Positions 35,222 to 44,766 of a stretch of 64,000 nucleotides of DNA are shown here, piece after piece; within the stretch, counting starts at the first letter, position 1, and each line of letters begins with the position of its first letter. Position numbers and translations under genes: made by a program. A model generated the notes under the pieces. That model did not search any database, had not been told where the DNA came from, and saw only the letters and a program-made list of their open reading frames with translations. The DNA is taken from NCBI RefSeq assembly GCF_900110415.1, contig NZ_FODR01000008.1:1-64000 (forward strand), written 5' to 3'. The DNA is from Mucilaginibacter sp. OK283 (GTDB taxonomy: Bacteria > Bacteroidota > Bacteroidia > Sphingobacteriales > Sphingobacteriaceae).

Positions 35222-35929
35222 ATGATAGAAAAAACATTAAAAACAACTACGGGCAAACTGCCCATCAAAATCCCCACTCAATTAAGCGATGTTACGCTTG
35301 GGCAAATGATGGTCATGCAGGCCAAACCAAACTTAAATGATATTGAAGCCATCAGCATTTTATCGGGCATACCCGTCAGCGAGCTTCAGCAGGTAAAAGA
35401 TGCCAACGATTTTCTTGTTTTTGCCGATAGCGTACTGGCATTGGCTTACCAGATCAAATATCTGTACAACAGCGACGTGATACCCAAACAGATTAGCTTC
35501 CTGCTGCCCGGCGAAAACCGGCCAAAAACGGTAAAGGTGTTAGATAACCTATCGGTTGAGCCGGCAGGCGCTTTTATGGCCGCACGGGAAATTATTGCCG
35601 ATGAGGTAAACAACCACATTAAAAAATTTGGCGAAGAGGACTGGAAAGAAAACTTTAACCCATCATTAAACGCCTGTTGCCAGGTATTGGCCCACTATTT
35701 TTATTGCCGGGCAACAGGCAAACCCTATAACGAATACCAGGCCGAAGAATTTATCAACCATATAAAAAACATGCGGGTAACGGAGGCACTGCCCATATCC
35801 AAACATTTTTTTTACTGTTATCCCAGCTTATCGAAACCGAAAATAAGCTTCTGGCGTCGCCTGCAACAATTTTGGAAAAACGGGCTGGCATACAATCGTT
35901 CGAAAAATTTAAATATATCAACACCATAA
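35222..35929 (+). CDS. Phage protein, zero-frame product of a likely frameshift gene
   Basis: A 235-residue protein of unassigned family. The first ~195 residues look like a genuine soluble protein (LPIKIPTQLSDVTLGQMMVM, then FLLPGENRPKTVKV). From the T8 run at 35806-35813 the zero-frame sequence (YCYPSLSKPKISFWRRLQQF) looks unlike coding sequence, whereas the -1 frame looks like protein and continues to 36069. Length and behaviour recall tail-assembly chaperones that use -1 frameshifting (lambda G/GT type), but the position next to the terminase is unusual for those. Confidence 0.7.
   Translation: MIEKTLKTTTGKLPIKIPTQLSDVTLGQMMVMQAKPNLNDIEAISILSGIPVSELQQVKDANDFLVFADSVLALAYQIKYLYNSDVIPKQISFLLPGENRPKTVKVLDNLSVEPAGAFMAAREIIADEVNNHIKKFGEEDWKENFNPSLNACCQVLAHYFYCRATGKPYNEYQAEEFINHIKNMRVTEALPISKHFFYCYPSLSKPKISFWRRLQQFWKNGLAYNRSKNLNISTP
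35806..35849 (+). promoter_or_regulatory. Slippery heptamer plus downstream hairpin
   Basis: T-TTT-TTT (35806-35812) is in the correct phase for -1 slippage of the 35222 frame. Twelve nt later a 7-bp stem AGCTTAT/ATAAGCT (35825-35831 with 35843-35849) has an 11-nt loop. Both are hallmarks of programmed -1 frameshift sites. Confidence 0.6.
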
Positions 35930-36069
35930 ACGCCCTTGCCGATGGCGATATCACCAAATGGGATATCATTCTGAACATGCCCTACGAAAGGGTGCTCACC
36001 AAACTCCTGCTCAACAAAACCGAAGCAGAATATCAGAAAAGGTACGGGGAAATCAGTCGGGAGTCTTAA
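35812..36069 (+). CDS. Minus-one-frame extension of the 35222 gene
   Basis: An 85-residue segment in the -1 frame. It begins LLLSQLIETENKLLASP and ends LLLNKTEAEYQKRYGEISRE. It has only a weak internal TTG start at 35872 with no ribosome binding site. Fused to residues 1-197 of the 35222 product through slippage at the T-run it gives a 282-residue protein. If not programmed, the locus is a frameshifted pseudogene or carries a one-base homopolymer error. Confidence 0.65.
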   Translation, partial: LLLSQLIETENKLLASPATILEKRAGIQSFEKFKYINTINALADGDITKWDIILNMPYERVLTKLLLNKTEAEYQKRYGEISRES

Positions 36070-36172
36070 GTTCTGAGTTTTGAGTCTTAAGCTCTTTGGT
36101 TTAACATAATCTCACTCGCAAATTACTTTAAAATCAATAATTCACTAAATCACTAATTCAATAATTGCCTCC
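36061..36172. repeat. Repeat-rich gap of GAGTCTTAAG and TCACTAATTCAA words
   Basis: GAGTCTTAAG occurs twice (36061-36092). It is followed by words of the ACTAATTCAATAATT type up to the start of the next gene. The two halves are from different word families and do not mirror each other. Confidence 0.6.
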
Positions 36173-36613
36173 ATGCGCAACCAAATAGAAGCCATTGTAC
36201 AATCATTAACCGGCGGCCCAACATTTGCCTACGGTACCCAAAACGAATTAAACACCCTGGCAGATGATAAAATTTTCCCGTGTGTGTTTATGTACCCGCT
36301 GCAGCCCATCGAGGTATCGCCACAGGTAAACGGCTCTGTTAATAATACATTCACCATCTATCTTGAATTTTTATTTAAAACAGATTTCGGGCAGTTTACT
36401 GCCGACAACGAAACCTTTGTGCAGCAGGCGCTGCAAATGGCCAACCAGTTTATAGTAAAAGCATCAAAGTATCGCGAAGGCGAAGGCAGGTACTTCCGCA
36501 TCAAGGCTGGCATCAAGGCAAAATGCCTGCCGGTATATAATAAGTTTGATGTAAATACTACAGGTGTCGGATTAACCATCACCCTGCCAACCATGTACTA
36601 CGATACATTTTAA
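36173..36613 (+). CDS. Phage structural protein, possible tail completion/minor protein
   Basis: A 146-residue protein of unassigned family. It is alpha/beta with ADDKIFPCVFMYPLQPIEVS, strands around NTFTIYLEFLF and a C-terminal GVGLTITLPTMYYDTF. The size and fold pattern resemble tail completion or head-tail closure proteins of siphoviruses. It is followed 39 nt later by the first large tail-like gene. Function inferred from position only. Confidence 0.6.
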   Translation: MRNQIEAIVQSLTGGPTFAYGTQNELNTLADDKIFPCVFMYPLQPIEVSPQVNGSVNNTFTIYLEFLFKTDFGQFTADNETFVQQALQMANQFIVKASKYREGEGRYFRIKAGIKAKCLPVYNKFDVNTTGVGLTITLPTMYYDTF

Positions 36614-36652
36614 GCCAACTTTTGACCACCTAAAAATCAAAACAATAAAAAC

Positions 36653-38725
36653 ATGGCTATAGTAGCAAACATCACCATTACCAACACAACCAGCCCCAGC
36701 GAAGACCAGGTTTATGGCGACGGGCACATTTTTTTAACCGATTCTGAAACTAACCAGCCCGTAAACGGCAACAACGTTCTTGTAACCTTTACCCAGAATA
36801 TTAATGGCAACATTTCCACACGATCGGTAACCATACCAGGGCAAAGCATTAAAATATTCTCGGGCCTTATTGCCGATAAAATAACCGGTTATTTTGTTAC
36901 TTTCAGTACGCCGCAGCTGGGCGCCGTGCCCGATCCGGAGCCACCGGTAAACACCTGCGACCTGAAGATCAATTTTATCCACATAGATAAGCCCGAATCG
37001 GCCCCCGGGGCAGCCGACGCCCAGGTGACGGTTAATGCATCATCAACCTATGGCCCTATCCAATACAGTATCAACTTTGGCGATACGTGGCAGGTTTCGG
37101 CTACATTCTCAAACCTCAGCGGTGGTATACTTTCGGTAGCAGTTAAAGATGCCAACAGTTTGGGCTGTACAGCTAATGGCTCAGTAAACATCCCTACCCT
37201 ATCCGACCTGCTGATCAATGATCCATCGGTAACCATCGGCGGCAATACCTCCCGCTGGAACGCGGCATTTAATCCCGTGGTGTTCACCTATCAGCGTAAA
37301 GACTTTAGCGTATCGGCCGTTACTGCTAATTACGAAGCCGGCTACGCCTGCGTCACGTTAAACACAAACCTCACCAACCTGGCCGGTGACTCCCTGGTAA
37401 AAACCGGCGATAAAGTTTACATAAACGCCGGCTCTTACAAAGGTGTTTACGAAATAGTAAAACCCTATACGTATAACCAATTGGTGATTAAAACGCCATT
37501 TGTTGGCGATGCAACGGGTTTTATCAACATTAACAATTTGCGGCCCTATTACAAGGTAATTACCCAAATAACCTACATAGATAAACTCACCGGCCGCCAG
37601 GAAACCATCACCTCAAACAACCGGCCCGATGGCACAGGGCTGGTAAAGGCAGATTTATCTAACTTTTTGCAAAGCCTTTTACTACCCATCGATAACAGCG
37701 ATTATACTCAAACCAATTTTCGCGACGACAACCTGAGCGCCAGCTACCAAATACAATATGCCCAGCACTGGGACGATGGCACATCCGAAGGGCATACCTC
37801 GGAATATGTAAACCTTGTGAACCCTTATTACGTGGTTTACGCGGCAAAGCAATTAGGCGAACAATATGGTGGTAACCTGGCTGCATTTGTTCCCTTTGTC
37901 AATGTAACTAACCCAGCCCAACGCGCCCGCTGGATAACCGATTTTACCGAACCGGCCTATTCCATAGGCTACCCTTTTGATATTGGTTTTATTTACAGCG
38001 AAGAGATGCTTGGCCGGCAATTATATTGCGAAATAACTTTGCTAAATATTAACCGCCAGCCCTTAGCCGGCGAAACCGAGGTAAGCAGCCTGCTTAACGA
38101 AGATGGCTCCTGGCTACTAAACCAGGATGGCAGCAAATACATTATTGCCGGGCAAAACCAGGTAAGCTTCCCTGTCCCCGGCCAGTTAGGCTTAAACCGG
38201 GTGATGATTAATAATAGCTTCCCGCGCGAGGCGTTTTACTTTAACCTCACCCTTAAATATGACGATGAGCATGGCACGCATACCGTCACCCAAACACAAA
38301 CAATAAGGATAGACGATGCGGTTGACGACCAGTCGGTTTACCTGCGCTGGATAGGACTGAGTGGTTCCTTTAACTATTATCGTTTTGTTTTTAACCAGGA
38401 GCTTAGCCTTGATGTCCAAAATGCCACCATCATCAAAAACTACGTGCACGATTGGGAAAACCAGCAGGGTATTGAAGAAGTGATCAGCAAAACAGCTGGC
38501 CAAAAAGTGAAGGTGATGGCCGAAGACCTGTCCGTAAACGACATTAAAGGCCTGCAATCCATCAAATACTCGCCCAAAGTGCAAATGCTGACAAACAAAA
38601 ACCCGGTTAAGTGGCAAACCATCGTCATCAACACCGCCACCTTCAGTGAGTACGAAACCCGCAACGGCCAGGCCCCATTCAGCATCACGTTTAATATGCC
38701 GTCTATCAATATACAAACGCAGTGA
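36653..38725 (+). CDS. Large phage tail/baseplate-like protein with SprB-like repeat
   Basis: A 690-residue protein of probable tail or baseplate function. Around residues 100-185 there is a SprB-type repeat pattern (ASSTYGPIQYSINFGDTW, then FSNLSGGILSVAVKDANSLG). This repeat is usually found in Bacteroidota surface adhesins. The middle contains LLNEDGSWLLNQDGSKYI, a short duplicated motif, and the C-terminal third is beta-rich. It is followed by a 689-residue partner of similar size. The SprB-like segment suggests surface contact or host binding. Family assignment uncertain. Confidence 0.6.
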   Translation: MAIVANITITNTTSPSEDQVYGDGHIFLTDSETNQPVNGNNVLVTFTQNINGNISTRSVTIPGQSIKIFSGLIADKITGYFVTFSTPQLGAVPDPEPPVNTCDLKINFIHIDKPESAPGAADAQVTVNASSTYGPIQYSINFGDTWQVSATFSNLSGGILSVAVKDANSLGCTANGSVNIPTLSDLLINDPSVTIGGNTSRWNAAFNPVVFTYQRKDFSVSAVTANYEAGYACVTLNTNLTNLAGDSLVKTGDKVYINAGSYKGVYEIVKPYTYNQLVIKTPFVGDATGFININNLRPYYKVITQITYIDKLTGRQETITSNNRPDGTGLVKADLSNFLQSLLLPIDNSDYTQTNFRDDNLSASYQIQYAQHWDDGTSEGHTSEYVNLVNPYYVVYAAKQLGEQYGGNLAAFVPFVNVTNPAQRARWITDFTEPAYSIGYPFDIGFIYSEEMLGRQLYCEITLLNINRQPLAGETEVSSLLNEDGSWLLNQDGSKYIIAGQNQVSFPVPGQLGLNRVMINNSFPREAFYFNLTLKYDDEHGTHTVTQTQTIRIDDAVDDQSVYLRWIGLSGSFNYYRFVFNQELSLDVQNATIIKNYVHDWENQQGIEEVISKTAGQKVKVMAEDLSVNDIKGLQSIKYSPKVQMLTNKNPVKWQTIVINTATFSEYETRNGQAPFSITFNMPSINIQTQ

Positions 38726-38787
38726 TTTTTGATTTGGGATTTCGGATGTTCGATTTCGGATTTATTTTGCCATACAAATCATCCAAT

Positions 38788-38935
38788 GACAGCGAAGCAA
38801 ATGGCAAGCGAAGCGATAATGACTAATGACAGCGAAGCGAAATGGCAAGCGAAGCGATAATGACTAATGACAGCGAAGCGAAATGACAAGCGCAGCGACA
38901 ATGACCAATGACAGCGCAGCGATAATGACTAATAA
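38788..38935. repeat. Tandem repeats (ATGACAGCGAAGCGAA family)
   Basis: Five imperfect units such as AATGACAGCGAAGCGAAATG and GCAAGCGAAGCGATAATGAC fill the gap and stop 3 nt before the next start codon. The gap begins with GGATTTCGGATGTTCGATTT words. The same family precedes the large terminase gene at 33760. Confidence 0.85.
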
Positions 38936-38937
38936 AG

Positions 38938-41007
38938 ATGAACGATTTACAACTATATATTAATGACCAGCAGGTTGATCTGAGCGATGACAGCCCCATC
39001 GCGCTTACCTTCCAGATCAACAACCTCGCCGAGGTTAAAAACCAGCAGGGCAATACCAGCAACCAGTTTAAACTGCCGCTTACCCAGCGCAACCGGCAAA
39101 TATTGGGTTTCCCGGATGATGTGACCTTTACTACCGCCCAACCCTACAGTTACTACGATGCCCGCATTATACAGGATGGGTTAGAGATTGTGCCTTACGG
39201 TATTGCCCAGTTAAACACCATCGAACAAAATACAGCCAGCATAACCGTGCTAAGCGGCAATGTTGATTTTTTTGATGCTATTGAAGGTAAAATGTATGAT
39301 ATGGGCGATAGCACTACACCTTATGGCGCAAAACAGCCATTTAAACCATTTCAGCACAAATGGACGGTAGAAAATGCGGCAAAATCGCAGGTAAAAACAG
39401 ATGGCTGGATTTGGCCTGTTGTTGATTATGGTAGCCTGGTTTACAAGGTTACCAACGATAACGAAATCAATGTACGCCAGTTAAGGCCGGGCTTTTTTAT
39501 AAAAACAGCTATCGATTTGATGCTGGCGAGTAACGGGTATAAGGCAACGGGCTCGTTACTTAAAAACCCGGTTTACCCGCTGCTGATAGCGCAGTTTAGC
39601 AATGATAATTTTGACCATGGCAGTGATTACCAAAATCAGCCGGCCACCAACGGAATCAGCTATTACAATGGAATGGACATCGTTAAGGCAGAGAAAAAAA
39701 ATTCGGGCCATCAACCCGGCGGCCTTATTGCCTTTCCGAATGTACAATGGGACCCAACAAACCACTATACCGATGGAAAATACACCGCGCGTGAAACTGT
39801 TACGGTTCAGGCTACCCTTACCATTCCCAGGTTCCATTTTTACGGAAGTGCAGGTGATAACAAAAGCTCGGTAGATATCAGCATTATTTTGGATACACCA
39901 GGGGAAGGTATGCAGTCGCCGGCAATAAAGACATTTAATTTCGACGATGGCTTTGATACATACGAAGGAAGTGGTAAATCGTTAAAGGCTGGCAAAACAT
40001 ACATAGGAACGGTTATCAAAACAGCCGATCTGGAGTTAGGCGCCGGCCAGCAGCTGCACATCGAGTACGATTTTCACGGTGCCGCCCCCTACAACTTTAC
40101 AATATACGCAGGCGCTACATTTACAGTAACGGTTCAAAATCAGCAGGTGTTATATGGTCAGGATGTTCAATGCGAACGTATTTTTCCGGATATCAGCCAG
40201 AAAGACCTGCTGAAAGATACCTTGCAGCGATTTGGCGTTATCTGCCAAACCGACAATATCACGCGTACCATTAATTTCGCGTCGTTTAAGGATATTGTAG
40301 GCAATATTCCCAACGCCAAAAACTGGACCGGTAAATGTCTTGATCAAGGCAAAACCGTAAGCTTCCAGCTGGGTGGCTATGCACAGGTAAACAACATGAA
40401 ATACAAAACCGACGACAATATACTGCCCAAAAGCTTTGCCGACGCGCAGATAAAAGTAGCCGATAAAACGCTGCCCGCCAATGCCGATTTGTTTGAAAGC
40501 CAGTTTGCCCCCACCCTTAACCGGCCTTATATTGGCGGCACCGTAGCCCAGATAAAAATGATTGACGATACAGCCGACGATAACAGTTTCAGCATCGGCG
40601 TTACGCCACGGATATTGGTCGATTCCAAAGTACGGCTGGCAGGCAAAACCATCAAATTTACCGATGGCGATGCAGCCAATGATATGTTTGTGAACGATTA
40701 TGTATCGGCCCCCTATTTTTACAAGCCCGACGGCGAACACAACCTATGCTTTGCCGATATGCCCGGCAACGGCCAGGGCAAAATGCTGCCGGGCTTAAAA
40801 ACCTTGTATTATCCCGAACTGGAAAAAATACTACAGCAAACCAAAAAGGTAGTGCGTTATTTTTTACTTACGCCGCGCGACATCCTGGATCTTGACTTGC
40901 TGATACCCGTTTACCTGGAGCAGGACAGCTGTTACTACTACATCAATAAAATTGACAGCTGGCGCAAAGGCCAGCCAACTAAGGTGGAGTTGGTGAAGCT
41001 GGGATGA
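38938..41007 (+). CDS. Large phage tail/baseplate-like protein
   Basis: A 689-residue protein beginning MNDLQLYINDQQVDLSDDSP. Its N-terminal region (ALTFQINNLAEVKNQQGNTS, then NQFKLPLTQRNRQILGF) is typical of hypothetical structural proteins in Bacteroidota prophages. The middle carries a beta-sandwich-like segment (TIYAGATFTVTVQNQQ), and the C-terminus ends YYINKIDSWRKGQPTKVELV. A baseplate or tail-hub role is plausible from size and position before the tape measure gene. No enzymatic motif is visible. Confidence 0.6.
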   Translation: MNDLQLYINDQQVDLSDDSPIALTFQINNLAEVKNQQGNTSNQFKLPLTQRNRQILGFPDDVTFTTAQPYSYYDARIIQDGLEIVPYGIAQLNTIEQNTASITVLSGNVDFFDAIEGKMYDMGDSTTPYGAKQPFKPFQHKWTVENAAKSQVKTDGWIWPVVDYGSLVYKVTNDNEINVRQLRPGFFIKTAIDLMLASNGYKATGSLLKNPVYPLLIAQFSNDNFDHGSDYQNQPATNGISYYNGMDIVKAEKKNSGHQPGGLIAFPNVQWDPTNHYTDGKYTARETVTVQATLTIPRFHFYGSAGDNKSSVDISIILDTPGEGMQSPAIKTFNFDDGFDTYEGSGKSLKAGKTYIGTVIKTADLELGAGQQLHIEYDFHGAAPYNFTIYAGATFTVTVQNQQVLYGQDVQCERIFPDISQKDLLKDTLQRFGVICQTDNITRTINFASFKDIVGNIPNAKNWTGKCLDQGKTVSFQLGGYAQVNNMKYKTDDNILPKSFADAQIKVADKTLPANADLFESQFAPTLNRPYIGGTVAQIKMIDDTADDNSFSIGVTPRILVDSKVRLAGKTIKFTDGDAANDMFVNDYVSAPYFYKPDGEHNLCFADMPGNGQGKMLPGLKTLYYPELEKILQQTKKVVRYFLLTPRDILDLDLLIPVYLEQDSCYYYINKIDSWRKGQPTKVELVKLG

Positions 41008-41096
41008 TACTAAAAATAAAGTTGTTGGCTTATTTGCAACAAACAAATGTGTTTATTATTTTTACCAATAAAATTAGCAACCTAAAACAATATCAT

Positions 41097-41855
41097 ATGG
41101 GACTGTTTGGCAATAACAACTTAACTGATGAGATCGTAGAATTAGAATGGACCCAGCAAAATACTAACTGGGGGCAAAGAGTAAGCAATTTTGGCTTCGG
41201 GAGGATGATGACTTTATTATTAATTGCAGTGGTTGGTGCTTTTTGTATCTGGATGGTCAATAATCAAATAGAATTAACCTGGGGCAAAGTAAAGGCAAAT
41301 GATAAATTATATGCATCTGAGTTGTTCATTACCGATACATCTGGCTTAACTATCCCACTAAAAAGAATGATAAGACCCGTTAATCAATCTGATATAGATA
41401 CTATGAAGATATCATTACTCGAAAAAAGAAAGATGTCGACCCAATTAGATACAAGCAATACCGAGCAACGGATAGTTGATATAAGTGATATAATTATACC
41501 ACAGGACAGCATTTTTAAATATGGAACGGCATTCGTAGGAACATTTTTATCAAAAGACAGCACTACAAAAACTTTTGAAGGAGTTACGGCCGATAAGACT
41601 TATGCAATAATACCTAATAGCCAGCTTGTTAAAACCGGTTACGAACAAAAAATACCCAAAGGTTATATATTGGCAAATAATTACTATTACGTGAGTCCGG
41701 AAGATGTGAGGTTAGAGGAACCAAACGCACTTAAAAGCCATAAAACGCCAGCTATAAAAACTACAATATCCTCTACTACAGATAGTTCCAAAGCTAACAA
41801 CCAGCCTGTTCCTCCGGTAAAACATCATAAACACAAGCATAAAATCAATTCATGA
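41097..41855 (+). CDS. Single-pass membrane protein inserted in the phage cluster
   Basis: A 252-residue protein with a cytoplasmic N-terminus (MGLFGNNNLTDEIVELEW), one membrane segment (about residues 37-56, MMTLLLIAVVGAFCIWMV) and an extracytoplasmic domain ending in KHHKHKHKINS. I chose the ATG at 41097; the frame opens at 41004 inside the previous gene. It is more A/T-rich than its neighbours and is flanked by plain A/T-rich DNA. It looks like an accessory (moron) gene rather than a structural one. Function unknown. Confidence 0.65.
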   Translation: MGLFGNNNLTDEIVELEWTQQNTNWGQRVSNFGFGRMMTLLLIAVVGAFCIWMVNNQIELTWGKVKANDKLYASELFITDTSGLTIPLKRMIRPVNQSDIDTMKISLLEKRKMSTQLDTSNTEQRIVDISDIIIPQDSIFKYGTAFVGTFLSKDSTTKTFEGVTADKTYAIIPNSQLVKTGYEQKIPKGYILANNYYYVSPEDVRLEEPNALKSHKTPAIKTTISSTTDSSKANNQPVPPVKHHKHKHKINS

Positions 41856-42147
41856 TCTACGGCATGATATTACTACTTGTACACTCAGGCTCTGACTTGC
41901 TATAACTTTAGTAGCTTATATCCTAACCGGTTGTTGCTCTTAATAAGAATTTAATACTCCATTGGAAGTATCTTATTTTCAATAATCGACAGCATTAAGT
42001 GGTTGCGAGAGTGGATCAGCACCATTGCATAAAACCTGCTTTTTAGTTTGTTAAAGGAGCCGGTATCGACAACTTAAACATTGCGAATATTAAACTCAGA
42101 TTCACGCCGAAGTCAACTATGCCAACAAACATATTAAACATATAATT
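41856..42147. other. 292-bp gap, no gene seen
   Basis: A/T-rich sequence without a convincing open frame, repeat array or strong hairpin. It presumably holds the promoter of the tape measure gene. Confidence 0.5.
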
Positions 42148-44589
42148 ATGCCAGAAAAAATAAACAAACAGCTCGTATCCGACATAAATACCAGCACCGA
42201 TCAACTTAAAAACCAGGTAATTGAAATAAATAAATCATTGGATGATTTATTAAAACGCCAGAAAGACCTGGTTACCGCAGGCGAAAAAAGCGGAAAGGCC
42301 TACCAGGATGTGGCGGTGCAAGTTCGGCTTGCAAAAGATTCCATTAAGGAGATTACCGCTCAAATTGATGAAAACATCAAATCGCTCAATTTGTCAAAAA
42401 ACTCATTGCAGCAAAACAAAGGCTTTCTGCAGGCGTTAATGGCGCAATATGACGAACTAAGTAAAAGCCAAGGCAATAATTCAAAAGAAGTTAAAGCTTT
42501 AAATGTCCAAATTGGCACACTTAGCAATACCATAGCCGATCAGGAAGAGAAAGTAGAGAAAAGCCGGAAAGTGTTTGATGTGCACAAAAGCACTAATGAA
42601 GCCCTGAAATCGTCGCTTGATAAGCTAAAAGAGTCGAATAAAGAGTTTGGCCCTACGATAGAAGAAGTATCAAAAGGATTTAATGCCATGAAAACCGGAC
42701 TATCGGCTGTAAAAACCGGATTTCAAAGCGTTGGCGGAGCTATTAAAACTACTGGTTTTGGATTGTTGGTGCTGGTTCTTCAATCGTTGGTTGAATACTT
42801 CACAAAAAATGCCAAAGGTATAAAGCAATTAAAGGGATTCATGGCCGCTATCGGCCTTGTTGTAGAAAAAGTAAAGAAAGGTTTTCAAAGTTTAGGAGAA
42901 TTTATAGTCAATGCGGTAACCCACCCTGTTGATAGTATAAAGAACCTCGCAAACATAATCAAGGAAAATATTATAAACCGGTTTAAATCATTCTCGGTAA
43001 TACTTGATGGTATTATGCATCTGGATTTTAAAAAGGTAGCAGACGGGGTATTACAGAGTTTCACAGGCGTTACCCATGCAACTGACAAAATTAAAGTTGC
43101 GTTTGACGCTACAAAAAAAGCCGCTGTAGATGCAGGTAACGAAATAGTCAACACTTATAAAGAAGCGCAAAAGGAAACAAAAAAAACAGAGGCCGCTAAG
43201 GGAACCTTACATAAAAACGATCAAACGCGGCATCGGGAAAAAATGCAAATGCACAAAGAGGAAGCAGATGCAAGCAAACAGGAGTTAACCCCAAAAACGA
43301 ATACAGATACCAACGAAAAAACCTACCAGGATTCCCTCATCAAACAAATACAAGCCACCGCCAATGGCTTAGCCAAAAAGGCTGAACTGCAACACAATAG
43401 TTATACCGAAGAACAGGCAACTTTAAAACGTTTGTATGATAGCAAACTCATCAACCAGGAACAATACCAACAGGAAAGTACTCAACTGGAAGAAAAATAT
43501 CACGTTGGCATTGGCGAAATCATCAAACGTATGAATGCCGAAGACCTGGAAAAAGTTAAAAAACAGCAAAAAGAACTTGTAGAAGCCCAACAACAAAAAG
43601 AGCTTATTAGTAAAGACCAACACGATGTTGACAAAGCCATTCTGCCCTGGAACAAATTGGAAGCCGAAAAAAAACTGATAACAGACAAATACAACTTCGA
43701 GATACAAAAGGCAGCTGAAGCAGGTAAGGATACCGCCGCCCTAAGGCTCGAGTACCAGGAAAAAATTACCGAAGCAACCAAAAAATCAGAAGAACAGCGT
43801 AAGGCATTTGCCATTCAGGCCGCCCAACAAGTTTCAAGCGCGGCCTTCTCCCTCATCAGCAACAGCATCAAATCATCCAGCGAAGCCAAAATACAGGCAT
43901 TAGAAAGTGATAAGGCCAAAGAGCTAAGCAACACCAACCTCACCAAAAGCCAGAAAGCAGCCATCGAGGCCAAATACAAGAAAAAGGAAAACGACGAAAA
44001 AGTAAGAGCCTTTAAAGCCGAGCAAAAAATGCAAATAGCCCAGGCGGTTATTAACGGGGCCATCGCCGTTACAAAAACGTTGTCGACCATGGCCCTGCCG
44101 GCTGCCATTCCGTTTATAGCGGCAGATGTAGCCATGACGGCCATGCAAATAGCAACCATAGCATCGCAAAAGCCGCCAAAATTTGCACGGGGTGGCCAGT
44201 TTATTTCTGATGGCCGTGGCGCATTATTACCCGGTTACAGCCGAACAGATAATACCAACGCTTATCTGCGCTCGGGCGAAGCGGTTGTAGTATCCGAAGC
44301 CATGCGCAATCCCTGGGCCCGCAACCTGGTAAGCGCCATCAACGTGGCCCATGGCGGCCGTGATTTCTCGGCACCAAACCCGGGCAATGGTTACGCCATC
44401 GGCGGCATATTTACCGACGGTGGCAACGCCAACCGCTACTATAACCAACCGGTTAATGATGTAAAAGAACTTGCCAACACGGTAGCCTACCAAATGATCA
44501 ACAACTTCCCCCCTATTTATGTGGACGTAAAAGACGTTAACAACCAGCAAAATATACTGGCACAAACGGTGGATAGGGTGAATCTTTAA
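42148..44589 (+). CDS. Phage tail tape measure protein
   Basis: An 813-residue protein with long heptad-rich helices (residues 1-180 and 430-560, rich in Lys, Glu and Gln), a hydrophobic stretch around 200-215 (TGFGLLVLVLQSLVEYF) and the C-terminal hydrophobic segment IPFIAADVAMTAMQIATIAS. A glycine-rich tail follows (FARGGQFISDGRGALLPGY). The C-terminal block is characteristic of tape measure proteins in Bacteroidota siphophages. Length sets tail length, so a long flexible tail is expected. Confidence 0.9.
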   Translation: MPEKINKQLVSDINTSTDQLKNQVIEINKSLDDLLKRQKDLVTAGEKSGKAYQDVAVQVRLAKDSIKEITAQIDENIKSLNLSKNSLQQNKGFLQALMAQYDELSKSQGNNSKEVKALNVQIGTLSNTIADQEEKVEKSRKVFDVHKSTNEALKSSLDKLKESNKEFGPTIEEVSKGFNAMKTGLSAVKTGFQSVGGAIKTTGFGLLVLVLQSLVEYFTKNAKGIKQLKGFMAAIGLVVEKVKKGFQSLGEFIVNAVTHPVDSIKNLANIIKENIINRFKSFSVILDGIMHLDFKKVADGVLQSFTGVTHATDKIKVAFDATKKAAVDAGNEIVNTYKEAQKETKKTEAAKGTLHKNDQTRHREKMQMHKEEADASKQELTPKTNTDTNEKTYQDSLIKQIQATANGLAKKAELQHNSYTEEQATLKRLYDSKLINQEQYQQESTQLEEKYHVGIGEIIKRMNAEDLEKVKKQQKELVEAQQQKELISKDQHDVDKAILPWNKLEAEKKLITDKYNFEIQKAAEAGKDTAALRLEYQEKITEATKKSEEQRKAFAIQAAQQVSSAAFSLISNSIKSSSEAKIQALESDKAKELSNTNLTKSQKAAIEAKYKKKENDEKVRAFKAEQKMQIAQAVINGAIAVTKTLSTMALPAAIPFIAADVAMTAMQIATIASQKPPKFARGGQFISDGRGALLPGYSRTDNTNAYLRSGEAVVVSEAMRNPWARNLVSAINVAHGGRDFSAPNPGNGYAIGGIFTDGGNANRYYNQPVNDVKELANTVAYQMINNFPPIYVDVKDVNNQQNILAQTVDRVNL

Positions 44590-44762
44590 TTCAAAAGTCA
44601 AAATTAAAAAGTCAAAAACAGGAGTATCCTGAAGAATATCCATGCCAAAAAGCATAACGAACATACCTTTTGACTTTTGACTTTTGACTTTTGACTTTTG
44701 ACTTTTGACTTTTGACTTTTGACTTTTGACTTTTGACTTTTGACTTTTGACTTTTGACTTTA
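44590..44762. repeat. Mirrored repeat with (TTTTGAC)13 right arm
   Basis: The left arm has TCAAAAGTCAAA and AAAAAGTCAAAAA (about 44590-44618), followed by a 49-nt core. Then come about thirteen uninterrupted copies of the heptamer TTTTGAC (44668-44762). The array ends 4 nt before the ATG of the 76-residue gene. Slippage in copy number is likely. Confidence 0.9.
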
Positions 44763-44766
44763 AAAA

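Noticed and set aside
44668-44762. TTTTGAC array as a CRISPR
   Set aside because: The unit is 7 nt, uninterrupted and without spacers, and no cas genes are near. It is a simple tandem repeat.
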